Shown: positions 52,616-63,655, counted from the stretch's first letter. The stretch: 64,000 nucleotides of DNA from Lepidostoma basale (GCA_022606425.2 JAHDVF020001600.1:248001-312000), one strand, 5' to 3'. Translations and numbers: made by a program. Notes: generated from the sequence alone by a model not told the origin.

Positions 52616-52905
52616 GTTTATAAATTGATTCATAATATTTGTTATAACAAAAGCATAAACGTTCCAAAATAAATCTCTATAACATCTGTTAATACTGATC
52701 ATGTTTGTTGACAATTTTATAATATTTTAAATATGTATCTTTATAATATGTATCACTGAAGAAGGACCGGTTGTCCGAAACATGTCTGATATGTAATTTT
52801 AATATATTTTTAAAGTTAGTGTTGTATATACAAAGTATATAAAAAATAAAAAGACAAATAAAACATCTACAACACAAAGTATGGCGAGCATAGAAGACAT
52901 TATTT
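52616..52905 (+). repeat. PLE terminal repeat, right (inverted) arm
   Basis: Inverted copy of 51656-51990, from TTTATAAATTGATTCATAAT to the AAAGTATATAAAAAATAAAA end. Confidence 0.8.
52750..52792 (+). ncRNA. hammerhead ribozyme, near-complete
   Basis: Plus strand: stem I TATCA (52751-52755), CTGAAGA (52756-52762), AGGACCGGTTGTCC (52763-52776), GAAAC (52777-52781), AT, GTC (52784-52786), TGATA (52787-52791). Stem I pairs perfectly over 5 bp. Same design as 51713-51755 but on the other strand. Confidence 0.68.
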
Positions 52906-53315
52906 CTTCATCCATATATCCAAACCAACGTACTTCTTGATTCCTCCACATTCATACAAAGTCACGCACGCACGTCGATTCTTCCGACTTTTAACATGGA
53001 CTTTTAAAATTTGATTAATCTGGTCATGCCAAGTTTTCCTCGGTCTCCACGACTCCGTGATCCATTCACACCGTTAACGTATACTATCTCAACCATCCTT
53101 CCTTCATCCATGCGTTCCATATGTCTAAACCAACGCACCGATCATTTTATAATTGTGTTCATGACACTTTCTTCCGCTTTACATTCCATCTTGATATCAC
53201 AATTTAAAATACGCACACATATAAAACCTCACCACTCCCGTAATTATTGTGACTTTCTCTCATCTTTCTGCTGCCCGTTCCATGCTTCGCTTCCATACAT
53301 AAATCAGGACATGGC
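52906..53315 (-). mobile_element. LINE-A fragment
   Basis: Antisense from the NRRACVT region to the MYGSEAWNG-equivalent at 53300; no tail. Confidence 0.75.
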
Positions 53316-53329
53316 CATTTTCGCATTCA

Positions 53330-53748
53330 ATAAGAAAATTGTTTATAGAACAAATAATTGTGAATGTATACTTATACCTGTATACAAATCCTGGATTTAC
53401 ACCAAAGGGTGGTTAATTCAAATTTTAATTGTATCTCAATAGAGACGAAGACGTAAACTGGAAACTGAACATGGATGATCAAGGTGTTTACAGGACTTAT
53501 GACCTGTCATTGGTTGGGTTAAGCGCACGCTTTATGTAATTACAACATTCCCCATTCCACCTTTGTTATTGTGATCATGCATGACAAATTTTTGGAAGAT
53601 GTAAATATACTTCAAAATCCATATTTATCTTCACGTGTCAGTTTCAGTCAGCCATCTATGTAGATTTGGTTGCACTTGTGAATTTTTTCAAGAATTAACC
53701 TATACAACCGACCCACTAACGCCATCTATGGAGAATGATTTTCGGCAT
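53330..53748 (+). repeat. R1 repeat
   Basis: Forward copy: CTCAATAGAGACGAAGACG, GGACTTATGACCTGTCATTG and AACGCCATCTATGGAG, followed by a run of about 18 A. Confidence 0.75.
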
Positions 53749-53749
53749 T

Positions 53750-54135
53750 TAAAAAAAAAAAAAAAAAGTTTATTTTATTTATTTATTTACTTAAAATAGT
53801 ACACATGTACACAACACATGTTCTAATAAAAACAATGAAATATTCAATTATAATAATAAGGTTACAATATAAGGTTATATTTTGTTTACATATTTATTTA
53901 ATTCTATTAAAAAAAATTATGCTCTGCACACTTTTGACATCCTCCAGTATATCTTCATAAATTTTAAATGCTTTATACATAAGAGAATTCTGAGTTTTGT
54001 TTTTTTTTTTCTGAATAGGAGCCTTAGTTTATTTTTCTTTCTTGTTTCGTATTGATGATCATGTCGGTTACTTTTTATCTTCCTTAAAAATTCTTGGGCG
54101 GTGTGCCCATTAAGAATATTTAATAATAATGTCAA
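53750..54135 (-). mobile_element. LINE-D 3' end
   Basis: Minus translation reads LNGHTAQEFLRKIKSNRHDH, QYETRKKNKLRLLF and IKHLKFMKIYWRMSK, then a stop and a 3' UTR ending in a (TAAA)n-type tail at 53765-53785. Confidence 0.75.
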
Positions 54136-54775
54136 GAAATTTACTAAAACATTGTATTTTCGTGTGCCGTGATATGGAGTCCTCAGAAGCTCAGTATTCT
54201 CTCATGTTGGAGAGGGTTCAAAAGAAATTCTTGAGAGCCCTCTACATGAGAGAGTACGGGGTATATCCTTGGCTCTATCCAACGGCATTTCTCTTGGGTA
54301 TGCTGGGGTATAACTCCCTCGAACTGAGGAGGGAAGGATTAATTTCAACGCAGTTTTTCAAACTGATTCGGGGCTCTATTGAGAACCCCTATGTTCTGGA
54401 GCAAATAGGTCTTTTTGTTCCTGATAACTACCTGCGACAGCGCCGACATTAATTGTTCTTTGCTCCGTCACGCAGAACCAACCTGCCTTTGGTAATGCCA
54501 GTAGGAAGAGCAATTCGGACGTTGAATCTATTCGTCTCGGATTTGGACATTTTCAGTGTCAGTGAGGCAGTATTCATAAAAAAAAATATTACAAATTCTG
54601 GAAAGAGTGCCTCACTTAAGTCGACATATTTGGGTTCCTTCTGATATGTATGATTTTTTGGTTTCATGTTGTTTTATCTTATCTTTGTAACACCGTTTTG
54701 TGTCCAAATGAGTCGCCTAAATGTTTTTCGTTTGTTATGTCTCATTTGTGTATTATGTATAAATAAAAAAATATA
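54136..54775 (+). mobile_element. LINE-C 3' copy
   Basis: Plus translation reads SLMLERVQKKFLRALYMREY, GVYPWLYPTAFLLGMLGYNS, LELRREGLISTQFFKLIRGS and QIGLFVPDNYLRQRRH, stop, then TNLPLVMPVGRAIRTLNLFV. The 3' UTR runs to TATAAATAAAAAAATATA. Confidence 0.85.
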
Positions 54776-54964
54776 TAACATAAGGTATCTACAATTTTAG
54801 TATGTATTTGAAGCCGGGCTTTATCACTCTGAAGTATGTTACTATTCGATGTGTAACGAACTTCATTTATATTGTCAGAATGTTATATCTGTCATTTAGG
54901 TTATGTGCAGAAATGTTATGAAAAGAAAGATTATGTAATTTCTCTACGAATATTTATTTAGAAT

Positions 54965-55365
54965 TCCTTGGTTTCTGGTGGTGTCCATTTTTGGACATGA
55001 CAGTCCCTTCTTCGCTGACTACTCCATCTTAATATATTATCAGTCTCACATATCTCTCTTATTCTGGTGATCTCTTAGTGTCTTGTCGCTTGTATAGATG
55101 TTGTAAGATTTTTTGTTTTTCTGACAACAGCAACATTGGCGCTACAGCCCTCTATGGGCTTCGACTTCCTCCAGAGTTCTTCGCCACTTTCCATGGTCCA
55201 TCGCCCGCATTCTCCAATGTGTAACACCAATTGCCCTGAGGTACTCCTATACACCATCCATCCACTTCAGTTTTGGTCTTCCTACACTTCGCTTTCCATC
55301 TGGTGGTGTATTAAGAATCTTCTCTGGAATTCGTCCATTCGCTGGAGGTGTCCCTACCATCTAAG
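54965..55365 (-). mobile_element. LINE-B fragment and an unnamed repeat
   Basis: 54965-55105 is antisense LINE-B (HVQKWTPPETK region). 55125-55365 holds GGCGCTACAGCCCTCTATGG and CTTCCTCCAGAGTTCTTCGC, a dispersed insect repeat I recognise by pattern but cannot name. Confidence 0.55.
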
Positions 55366-55401
55366 ACTTCTGACTGATAAAGACATATTTAATATTTTAT
55401 A

Positions 55402-55850
55402 CTAACTAACTAACCATCACGCCGTCTTCCCGGAGGGGTAGGTAGCAAGAATGGAACGCCACACTGTTCTGTCCTGACATACTTCTCTCGATTCCTCGAC
55501 ATTCATACATCTTGTCATTTCTCCAAATTCTCAGGTGACCGAGAATTAAATATTTGATTAATTTGATCGTGTCACGTTTTCCTTGGTCTTCCTCTATTTC
55601 TAGCTCCGTTCACGCCGTTTACATATACCTTCTTTACCATTCTGTCTTCACTCATTCTTTCCATGTGTCCAAACCACCTTAATGACCATTTCATTATTTT
55701 GTTCATAACACTTTCATTCGCACCACATTCACTTCTTATACTTGCATTTGTCACTTTATTATGTACAGATCTGCTACACATTCGTCTTAGAGATCTCATT
55801 TCTACTGCATTTATTCTACTTTCATCCTTCTTTTGATATTTCCATGACAA
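55402..55850 (-). mobile_element. LINE-A 3' copy
   Basis: Minus translation reads KYQKKDESRINAVEMRSLRR, MCSRSVHNKVTNASIRSECG, MERMSEDRMVKKVYVNGVNG and ARNRGRPRKT. Sense end CCCCTCCGGGAAGACGG, tail (GTTA)n. Confidence 0.87.
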
Positions 55851-55979
55851 AACTTAACGTATTAATATATTTCATGTTTTTCGTATGCGCAACGTCGACA
55901 AGGCGGCATCCATTTTGACAAATCATTGACCCTCTTTTGTTTCGAATTTATTTGAAAGAATACATGTATTCTTATACAC

Positions 55980-56145
55980 CTAATTTAAAAAACACGTATA
56001 CAAGTTGTTTATGCGTGATTTTACATTGAATTCTTGAAAGGTCGTAGATGAACATTTCTACACTGAGGAAGGGCGTCTGTGTCCTGAAACGAGTTTGTGA
56101 AAAGTGTAGATAAATAATTACAATATTTTTAAAAGTTTATTGAAA
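55980..56145 (+). repeat. PLE terminal repeat with hammerhead-type core
   Basis: Plus strand CTGAGGA (56063-56069), AGGGCGTCTGTGTCCT, GAAAC (56086-56090). TCTACA before the core can pair with TGTAGA after it, but the cleavage triplet is not evident. Confidence 0.6.
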
Positions 56146-56169
56146 TATGAATTATTCTCAAATAGCATT

Positions 56170-56550
56170 AGGTATACGCGCCTAATGGACAATGTTCTGG
56201 CTGACCTGGCTAGGTTGGGCGAATCGGACTGCTGGGAGCAAAAGGCGCAGGATCGAGGAGCTTGGAGAAACATCATCAAGGAGGCTAAAACTCTTCAAGA
56301 GTTGTATGGCCATAGGAATAAAAATGTAATCTAAAGAAATGGGTTATGAGATGCCCATCTCTTCGAAGCTGCAGACAGCTGGTCCCATGCATTCCCAAAT
56401 TAAATGCCGTGGGATATTATTAATATATGGCCGAGCCATAGAGGGCTCCCTCCGCTTACCCGAAGCTGTTATAGGCGCAGCGGCGCCTTTCGTCAGCTTC
56501 ACTCGTGCAATCCCTAGGCCCGTCTCCCGTCCATGCGGGACATAAGTTAA
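56170..56550 (+). mobile_element. LINE-G C-terminus and 3' UTR
   Basis: Plus translation reads MDNVLADLARLGESDCWEQK, AQDRGAWRNIIKEAKTLQEL, YGHRNKNVI, stop at 56334. The UTR contains CCCGAAGCTGTTATAGGCGC and CGTCCATGCGGGACATAAG, matching R2 in the opposite orientation, so R2 is probably a LINE-G relative. Confidence 0.72.
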
Positions 56551-56568
56551 AAAATAATAATTATAATA

Positions 56569-57220
56569 CAGTAGAGTCTCGATTAGCGAAGCAGATGTAA
56601 TGTTCCTAAAATGTTCATGTATTATATATTGTGCTTATTTATTTATTCAATAAAGTATAGCGGAGCATAGAAGTAAGATGGGGTAGATTAAATGTGGTCT
56701 GGCACCCCCTTTTTGTTGCCGTATTTAAATGCAAGTCCCGGATGGACCGGGGACAGGCCCAGGGAGTGTACGAGCGAGGCTGATAAAAGGGCGCCGCTAC
56801 GCCCTATAACAGCCTCGGGTATGCGGCGGGAACTTCTATGTTCCTTTAAAAAAAAAAGTTGAGTCCCGATTATCCGACCTAAACCGGTCGCGGCAAGATC
56901 GGATAAGCGAAAAGGTCGGATAACACGGAAAATGATAAAAAAACGACATTGAAAATGTGTTAGTTTTATTTGACACAACCACCTTTTTACGTTTTGAAGC
57001 CATCACCTCAACTTTCAAAGACGACAAAATCAAAACACAACTAACAGTCTAACAAAACGGCAGAAACGAAACAAGGGAACAATGCGCAACACGTTCTCTC
57101 AGCGAAAGAGCTACGTAAGCACTGTGGACTGAGGACTGTCGCCTGGCGCGCGAATATAATGCGTGCAGTCGGGTAAAGGAAAGGGGCGCCCCGGTAGGTC
57201 GGATAACCGAGACTCTACTG
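56569..57220 (-). mobile_element. pogo/Tigger-like element interrupted by R2
   Basis: Ends CAGTAGAGTCTCGATTA (56569) and the inverted GGATAACCGAGACTCTACTG (to 57220). On the minus strand near 57000 a transposase-like start MASKRKKVVVSNKTN is readable. A second CCCGATTATCCGACC lies at 56868. A TA duplication is seen only on the left. Confidence 0.7.
56597..56850 (-). repeat. R2 repeat
   Basis: Close copy of 28260-28510, with the (TAAA)-type tail at 56637-56655 in antisense. Inserted in the pogo-like element. Confidence 0.78.
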
Positions 57221-57259
57221 CATATGTATATTTGCAACCAGGGGGATCCAGACCACATT

Positions 57260-57475
57260 TAAGCTACGCTACTCTTCCTCAATGTCCCGGGTTACTACCG
57301 TCTATCCGGATAGCTTCCATACTCCCTGATGTAGAGATACCTCAGAATTTTTCTCTGAACCGTCTCCAGCTTAACGGAATATCTCGCCTCGTGAGGACTC
57401 CATATCACAGAACCACTTTCGAGTCTGCTCAGAACCAATGCGTTTGTGTTGCGATTATGTTAATTGTGTCTAGGT
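57260..57475 (-). mobile_element. LINE-C fragment
   Basis: Antisense of LVLSRLESGSVIWSPHEARY, KLETVQRKILRYLYIREYGS and YPDRR. Confidence 0.75.
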
Positions 57476-57713
57476 CTGTGATTTTATATAAAGGGTTGGG
57501 TAGGTACCTATGAATAAAATTTCAGAGGCACCCTCTCGAGACATTTTCTGTATGTAGCCACCGGTTTCCCCTTTCGATGTAATTATACTAGGCATCAAAC
57601 GAAAAAGTACAGGGGTTGTGAAACATTTATTTCTCTGTATTTATTGTTTCTCGAACAATGATGTTGAACCATTATTAAATAAATAATACAAATTAGAACG
57701 TCTGTTTTATTAT

Positions 57714-57790
57714 GTAGGGTGTTTTTTTAAAGGTTTGTTTTTTAAACGAGCAACATTGTTTCTACAGATTTGACAGTTGACAGTTGATTT
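57714..57790. mobile_element. MITE-2 end fragment
   Basis: AGGGTGTTTTTTTAAAGGTT and TTTGACAGTTGACAGTTGAT match the right end of the 16145-16610 element in inverted orientation. It joins LINE-A RT sequence at about 57791. Confidence 0.75.
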
Positions 57791-58375
57791 GTCGCGTATG
57801 TCAGCATATGATCGCGTAGATAGAGGTAAACTGCGGGAAATATTGTCGGAATATGAAATAACCACAAAACTGATCACGGCAATTACATCGCTGTACACAG
57901 AAAGCACTGCTAGTGTCAGAGTAAATGGGGATCTTACAGCCTGGTTTGATATCAATAAAGGTGTCAAACAGGGGTGTGTAATGTATCCATGTTTGTTTAA
58001 TCTATATATGGATAAGTGTATGAAAGAGCTGAAAGGGTTGGAAGCAGGTGCAAAAATGAACGGTGTGTCAGTAAGCTGTCTACTGTATGCGGACGACGCT
58101 GTGCTACTTGCAGACAACGAGCATGAACTGCAAGCCCTGGTGTCTAGTATGTATGAGGTATGCAAGCGATACGATTTGATGATGAATGTGAATTAGTCCA
58201 AGGTAATGATTTTGTAAAAGAAGGAAGCATGACAGCCTGCAACATTAGTGTAAACGGTGAAAATCTGGAACAAGTGGATGAATTTGTTTATTTAGGAAGT
58301 ATGTTTACAAAGGATGGGAGGGTCCAAACCATCTTAATTAAAAAAGAAGGATGAAGAATAATTAATGAGGAAGAA
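57791..58375 (+). pseudogene. LINE-A reverse transcriptase domain with intact YADD
   Basis: Plus translation reads YDRVDRGKLREILSEYEITT, KLITAITSLYTESTASVRVN, GDLTAWFDINKGVKQGCVMY, PCLFNLYMDKCMKELKGLEA, VSCLLYADDAVLLADNEHEL and YEVCKRYDLMMNVN, then a stop at 58196. It continues in another frame NISVNGENLEQVDEFVYLGS, MFTKDGRVQ. The active-site YADD is intact, unlike the 8800 copy. It is 5'-truncated and frameshifted, so inactive. Confidence 0.88.
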
Positions 58376-58429
58376 TGTAATAAATCTATGACAAATGCTG
58401 AGAAATTTGAGCAACTCTACCGAATAAAT

Positions 58430-58870
58430 TTCATATTCATTCCCGTCCACTCCTGGACAAAGGCCTCTTCCATTCGCTTCCACATCACTCTGTCCTGTGC
58501 AGACTGCATCCAGGTTATTCCGACGTGTCTGTTCAGATCATCATTCTACCGTAGTTGCGGTCGCCCTGCACTTCTCTTTGCCGTCCACGGTCTTCAAGTC
58601 AGCAGTCTTCTTGTCCAGTTTTCATCTGAGGTTCTGGCTACGTGACCTGCCCATTGCCATTTTAGAGTCGCCACCCGGTGGATAATGTCAGTGACCTTTG
58701 TTTTTTATCTCCCCGTATCGTTTCTGACTCTGTCTCTTAGGCTTATTCCTAACAGCTCTTTCCATGGCTCTTTGGGTCACTCGTAGTTCCTCGGCACTTT
58801 GTTTGGACAGTGTAACAGTTTTAAGACCATAAGTACCAACTGGCAAAACGCAGGCCTCATAGCATTTTCC
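58430..58870 (-). mobile_element. LINE-E C-terminal copy
   Basis: Minus reading ACVLPVGTYGLKTVTLSKQS, AEELRVTQRAMERAV, a frameshift, then VTDIIHRVATLKWQWAGHVA and MWKRMEEAFVQEW. Same family as 12015. Confidence 0.8.
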
Positions 58871-59589
58871 CTTATTTTACCTTATTTTTATATTATATGT
58901 ATTAAATATAAAAATGACAATTATTATTTCACAATTCGAATGTTTCAAACCCCTGATTAGAATACGACTGCATTGATTTTTTTCCCTCGCTTTCAGCTGT
59001 CAGAGCGTCACCCCACATAATTCCCTTTCTATTTACTACTTTATCTATGCATTTTTGAAATAGGAATGCCGGGCGACCAATGAAACGTGGGATACATATT
59101 TTTAAATAGAAATTAAAGCTGACGGGTTCTCTATTATTCAGCCTATTTTCTATTGGATAATTTAATTCAAAGGGGGGAATATGGATTTTTTCCCTGTGCA
59201 TATGAAATTATACCGGTCCAACTAGAAAGAAATTTGAATAGTATATTTTAATGTATTCGATTTTCTTATAGTGTATTGAGTCCAGAAGAAAAGGGAGCAC
59301 TTTGAAAATGCAATTATTCCATTCAACGAGTGTTCCTTTTGTATTTTTTTTGCAAAGGATAGATATTACATTAATTTGTGCAGCGGAGTTTGCATTGAAA
59401 GCGATCGTGAGACAATCTCTCCGTGAATACTCCATCTTTCTTATCCTCATTTCGGTCCATCTTCCAATCTTCTTCTTCAAATCAAATCAATTTATTTTCT
59501 CAAAAGATATTACAAACGATATTCGGTATATATTCTCAAAAGATATTCGGCGGTATCAGGTTGTCTCAAGGATATAATATGGAAAAACA
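58871..59589. other. unclassified sequence
   Basis: Low repeat content; short ORFs without family resemblance. AAATCAAATCAATTTATTTT near 59479 may be a decayed LINE-C tail. Confidence 0.4.
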
Positions 59590-60020
59590 AGTATATGAGA
59601 ACTGACAGTAAGGTCAGAATATATAAAACCTGCGTAAGGCCTATACTGACATATACCATTGAGACCAGAGCGGATACCACAAGAACGAAGGCTTAAGTAC
59701 AAGTGGCAGAGATGAGGACGCTGAAGATGATAGCAGGAAAGACTATTCGCGATAGGGTGAGGAATACGGCCATCCGAGAGATCTGCAAGGTGGAGGATGT
59801 CGTGAGATGGGGCAGACAGCGCAGAAGATACTGGAATGCGCACGTGCAGAGGATGGATCCCACCAGAATCCCACACGCTGTGGCGCATCAGATTCCTGCC
59901 GGCTGCCGTCCCCCCGGAAGACCGCCAAAGAGATGGAGAGATAGTTGGGAGTCAACCTCCCAAGAGAGGCCAGCCTGATTTCAGGAACAGACCAAAGGTC
60001 TACAAGGAAAAGAAGAAGAA
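59590..60020 (+). mobile_element. LINE-B 3' copy, second subfamily
   Basis: Plus translation reads MAEMRTLKMIAGKTIRDRVR, NTAIREICKVEDVVRWGRQR, HVQRMDPTRIPHAVAHQIPA and RPPKRWRDSWESTSQERPA, stop; tail GGTCTACAAGGAAAAGAAGA. Confidence 0.86.
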
Positions 60021-60024
60021 TATA

Positions 60025-60475
60025 TTACAAACAACAAATTTAGTTTAAGGCATATATTGTGAACAGATAAAACATAAAAATATATAATACCAGGAACGCA
60101 TGAGAGATGCTTCATGATAAGGAATACAAGATATTCTCCAAAGTCAAGAGTATTTGTCTTCTGAATGTACTTTCACGAATATAAAAGACATGGATCTCCG
60201 AAGCGATCATGTTCAGCATTTTGATTGCTCTCCCCACCGGCATCACCAGAGGCAGGTTGGTTCTGCATGCTGGGAGATAAAACACTCTGTGCTGACGCTG
60301 TCGAAGATAGCCATCTGGAACATAAAGATGGATAGCCTCCAAGATAACGGAGTTCTCAAAGAATCCCCTGATAAGTCTGAAGAAATGGGTAAGTGTGCAC
60401 CCATCCCTTCTTATCTGCAAAATATTGGCCCAAGAGGAATGCAGTGGGATAAAGCATATTTGGTTAAATAATTCA
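60025..60475 (-). mobile_element. LINE-C 3' copy
   Basis: Minus translation reads RRDGCTLTHFFRLIRGFFEN, SVILEAIHLYVPDGYLRQRQ, RTNLPLVMPVGRAIKMLNMI and ASEIHVFYIRESTFRRQILL, stop. Confidence 0.85.
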
Positions 60476-60866
60476 AAAACTATGTTCTGTTTTCGAATTA
60501 TGAATAGTTAATCCTTCCTTATCTCTGGCATGACGGTATTCAGTAGTGACCACGTGTCGTGCGTTCCAATTTCAAAGATTCAAATTATTTGATTCATGCT
60601 TATAGAACATTGAACACAGGGGTGTATCGATAATCAAATCATCAAAAGCAAATTTATTACATAATTTTTTTTAAACAAACTAACTAACCATCGCATCGTA
60701 TTTCCGAAAGAGCTTCGCTATTCTTTCCTTACATCCTCGTCGTCATCTTAATATTATAAACTAGCTTCACCAACACGCGCGTATTCGAATGTAACGTTGT
60801 ATCAAAATTTCAAAGCAATCGGTGCACAAGTTTCTGAGATTTAAGATTTTGAACACGAACATTGAA
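60476..60866. other. unclassified sequence with a LINE-A scrap
   Basis: A decayed LINE-A tail (AACTAACTAACCATCGC) lies at 60675-60740. Nothing else recognised. Confidence 0.45.
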
Positions 60867-61043
60867 GACGACCTTCGTGGCAGAGTGGTAAGAGCTCTGA
60901 CTTCCTAACCGAAGGTTCCGGGTTCGATTCCCGGCATGGCAGTGTGATTGTCACACTGTCTTTGGTCTGGTGTAGAATTCACGTGACAATAAAATGGCGA
61001 TAGATTGGCTACCTATCACATGTCACGAGAATCAATATAATTA
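60867..61043 (+). mobile_element. SINE-1 reference copy
   Basis: Complete-looking copy. Head GACGACCTTCGTGGCAGAGT with A-box-like TGGCAGAGTGGT and B box GGTTCGATTCC, then CCCGGCATGGCAGTGTGATT and a 8-bp-stem hairpin (CAGTGTGA/TCACACTG), body GGTGTAGAATTCACGTGACA, and end ATCAATATAATTAATAG. RNA polymerase III internal promoter boxes are expected in such SINEs. Confidence 0.9.
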
Positions 61044-61124
61044 ATAGCTAAAAAATCATTCGTATACAGTAATTGGGTTTCAAAAATAAAAAATAAATAA
61101 AAAAACATTTACATTAAAGTAGGA

Positions 61125-61432
61125 TAAATGCCGTAGAAAAGAGATCACTGAGAAGAATCATGCAGTTTCCCCGAAAGGGTAGGCAGATTACTCTATCCTA
61201 ATACATCTCTCTAGCTTCCTCCACATTCATTCAAATCTTATGTATGGAAGTGAAGCATGGAGCTGGCAAAAAATGATGAAATTAGGATAAATGTCGTAGA
61301 AATGAGATCACTGGGAAGAATGTGTAGAAAAACGATATATGATAGAATACTGAACGACGAAATAAGGGAGAAATGTAAGGGAGATGATTTCATCATAAGT
61401 AAAATTAAAAAAGAATACCTTATATGGCATGG
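61125..61432 (+). mobile_element. LINE-A fragments
   Basis: From about 61215: LMYGSEAWSWQK, a frameshift, then RINVVEMRSLGRMCRKTIYD, RILNDEIREKCKGDDFIISK. 61125-61215 holds decayed pieces in both orientations. Confidence 0.72.
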
Positions 61433-61720
61433 ACATGTTTTCCTCGGTTTTACTCTATTTATTGTTCCATTTACATCGTTAACGTGTTCTTTCTTTATCA
61501 TCATTTCATCCATCATTTTTTCATTGTGTCAAAACTATCTTAATTCTAAATGTTCCTTTCATTATTTTGGTTATAACACTTTCATTCGCACTGCATACAC
61601 TTAATATATTTGGATTTGACAGTCTATTATATGCAGATTTATCACACATTCGTCTAAGAGATCTAATTTCTACTGCGTTGATTCTACTTTATCTTATTTT
61701 ATTCCAGTTCCATATTTCAT
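61433..61720 (-). mobile_element. LINE-A fragment, opposite orientation
   Basis: Antisense from GTGTTCTTTCTTTATCATCA through TTATAACACTTTCATTCGCA to TCTACTGCGTTGATTCTAC. Confidence 0.72.
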
Positions 61721-61729
61721 TTTTATTTA

Positions 61730-62060
61730 ATTTTCATTCATTGTTCATTTTTCATTTATTTTAATATAAATTAAAAACATTACAGAAATATTTCCAGATC
61801 GTTTGCAATTACATTTTAAGAATTTAAAAGAGAAGCATAAAAACATATAAATAAAATAAAAAAGTTTAAGAATTATAAATAATCATAACATTGATATTGC
61901 ATCCCTGAGGCAACTCACACTATCACGAAATATGTCCACCTCCGAGGCGATCCGATTAAGCAATAAGATTGCCCTACCCACAGGCATAACCATTGGCAGG
62001 TTAGTTCTGCAGCGTGGCAAATAAAACAATCTGTGCTGTCTTTGACGAAGGTAATTATAG
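61730..62060 (-). mobile_element. LINE-C 3' copy, diverged
   Basis: Minus translation reads YNYLRQRQHRLFYLPRCRTN, LPMVMPVGRAILLLNRIASE and VDIFRDSVSCLRDA, stop; AT-rich UTR. Confidence 0.8.
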
Positions 62061-62118
62061 ACAAGGGTCGGTAAAAAAAACACCATTGTCCACTGTCTTT
62101 GTAGCTTTTCTTGACTAT

Positions 62119-62250
62119 TTCAGCGGTTCTCAAACTTTTTGGCGACGGTACCCTTTTTAATCACTAAATATTTTGCGAAGCCCGAAAATGAGAAAAACCT
62201 GGTTCTATGATCATTATTTAATTAAAATCGTTGTGCCATTTATTTCATTA
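62119..62250 (+). mobile_element. hAT-type end remnant
   Basis: TTTCAGCGGTTCTCAAACTT followed by TTTGGCGACGGTACCC is a common hAT terminal sequence. No partner end found. Confidence 0.5.
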
Positions 62251-62254
62251 TAAT

Positions 62255-62560
62255 CTCTTTATTATCACACGGCATTTCTTTTGGGAATCTTGGGGACCAA
62301 CTCTATGCAGCTTCAAAAAGACGAACCCATTTCTTTAGACTAATCAGGGGATATTTTGAGAACTCAGCAGTGTTGGAGAGTGTGTTTTTTTTTGTACCCG
62401 ATAGATATCTCCGACAGCGCCAGCATAGATTGTTCTATCTGCCAGCCGCATGAACCAATTTGCCTCTGGTATTGCCTGTGGGAAGAGTAGAGTTTGCTGA
62501 ACATGATCACCTCGGAAATCGACGTCTTTCATATAAGTGAAAGTACGTTCAGAAGACCTA
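62255..62560 (+). mobile_element. LINE-C fragment
   Basis: Plus sequence TTTCTTTTGGGAATCTTGGG (FLLGILG) through the DRYLRQRQHRLFYLPAA and SEIDVFHISESTF segments; frames broken. Confidence 0.78.
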
Positions 62561-62564
62561 TTTG

Positions 62565-63060
62565 AAAGGGAGGAAGCATGCACAAGATATGGAAAAACGG
62601 TGGAAGTCTTTTACAGAAGGTTTGGTGCTGGAAACAAAATACTCACTCAAAGTCATTGCACAATGGGGTTAATGCCGACGCTTATGTATGGAAGTGAAGC
62701 TTGGAGTAGGCAGAAAAAGGATGAAAGTAAAATAAATGCCGTAGAAAAGTGAGATCACTTTGAAGAATGTGCGGAAAAATGTATGACAGAATACCCAATG
62801 AAGAAGTTAGAATGGAATGTTAGGTGAATGAATGCGTCCTAAATAAAATGAGGAAAGGGTAACTAAGATGGTTTGGACGTATTTAACGAATGGATGGGGG
62901 AAGAATGGTTAAAAAGTGTATGTAGTGAAAATGGAAAAATAAGTCTAGGAAGGTCAAGGAAAACATGGCATGACCAAAGCGGCCATATTCGAAGTAGGAA
63001 GTCACGGTGTGTGAATGTAAAACTGGTGAGGATAGATGCCCACTGTATGGGTTAGATCTT
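62565..63060 (+). mobile_element. LINE-A copy, decayed
   Basis: Plus reading GLMPTLMYGSEAWSRQKKDE, SKINAVEK, then many frameshifts; ends without the hairpin or tail. Confidence 0.75.
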
Positions 63061-63182
63061 AGATATCCCGATACTTTTATCACTATGAGGATAGTTGTCT
63101 TTAGGGATAAATTAATAAATTAACAAATTTTATTTAAATCTTTTTATCAATGGAAAATTATAATTTAATTTAAAATATAATT

Positions 63183-63600
63183 GTATTGAAGTGAAGCATG
63201 GAACTGGCAAAAGAAGGATGAAAGTAGAATAAATGCAGTAGAAATGAGATCTCTAAGACGAATGTGTAGCAAATCTGTATATGACAGTGACAAATGCAAG
63301 TATAAGAAGTGAATGTGGTGCGAATGAAAGTGTTATGAACAAAATAAGGAAAGGGTCATTAAGTTAGTTTGGACACAAGGAAAGAATGAATGAAGAAAGA
63401 ATGGTAAAAAAGTATATGTTAATGATGTAAATGGAACCAGAAATAGAGGAAGGCCGCGGAAAACGTGGCACGATCAAATCAATCAAATATTGAATGCCGG
63501 TCACGTGAGGAGTCGGAGAAATAGACGTGCGTGCATGACAAGATGTATGAATGTAGAGGAAGCGAGAGAAGTATGTCAGGACAGAACAGTGTGGCGTTCC
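63183..63600 (+). mobile_element. LINE-A copy ending in a LINE-B tail
   Basis: Plus sequence from EAWNWQKKDESRINAVEMRS to RNRRACMTRCMNVEEAREVC and QDRTVWRST. At about 63600 LINE-A stops mid-codon run and LINE-B 3' sequence follows. Confidence 0.83.
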
Positions 63601-63655
63601 ACTCTGGAGAACAGACTACATAGGTCTACAACAAGGAAGAAGAAGAAGAAGAAAT
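63601..63655 (+). mobile_element. LINE-B 3' tail fused to LINE-A
   Basis: CTCTGGAGAACAGACTACAT, AGGTCTACAACAAGG and AAGAAGAAGAAGAAG are the end of LINE-B. A short PLE-like block GGAATTCCAGTGTTAGGGCC follows near 63692. Confidence 0.8.

Noticed and set aside
60867..60945. A functional tRNA gene
   Set aside because: A and B boxes are present but the acceptor stem does not pair and the same sequence recurs as a SINE with a long body.
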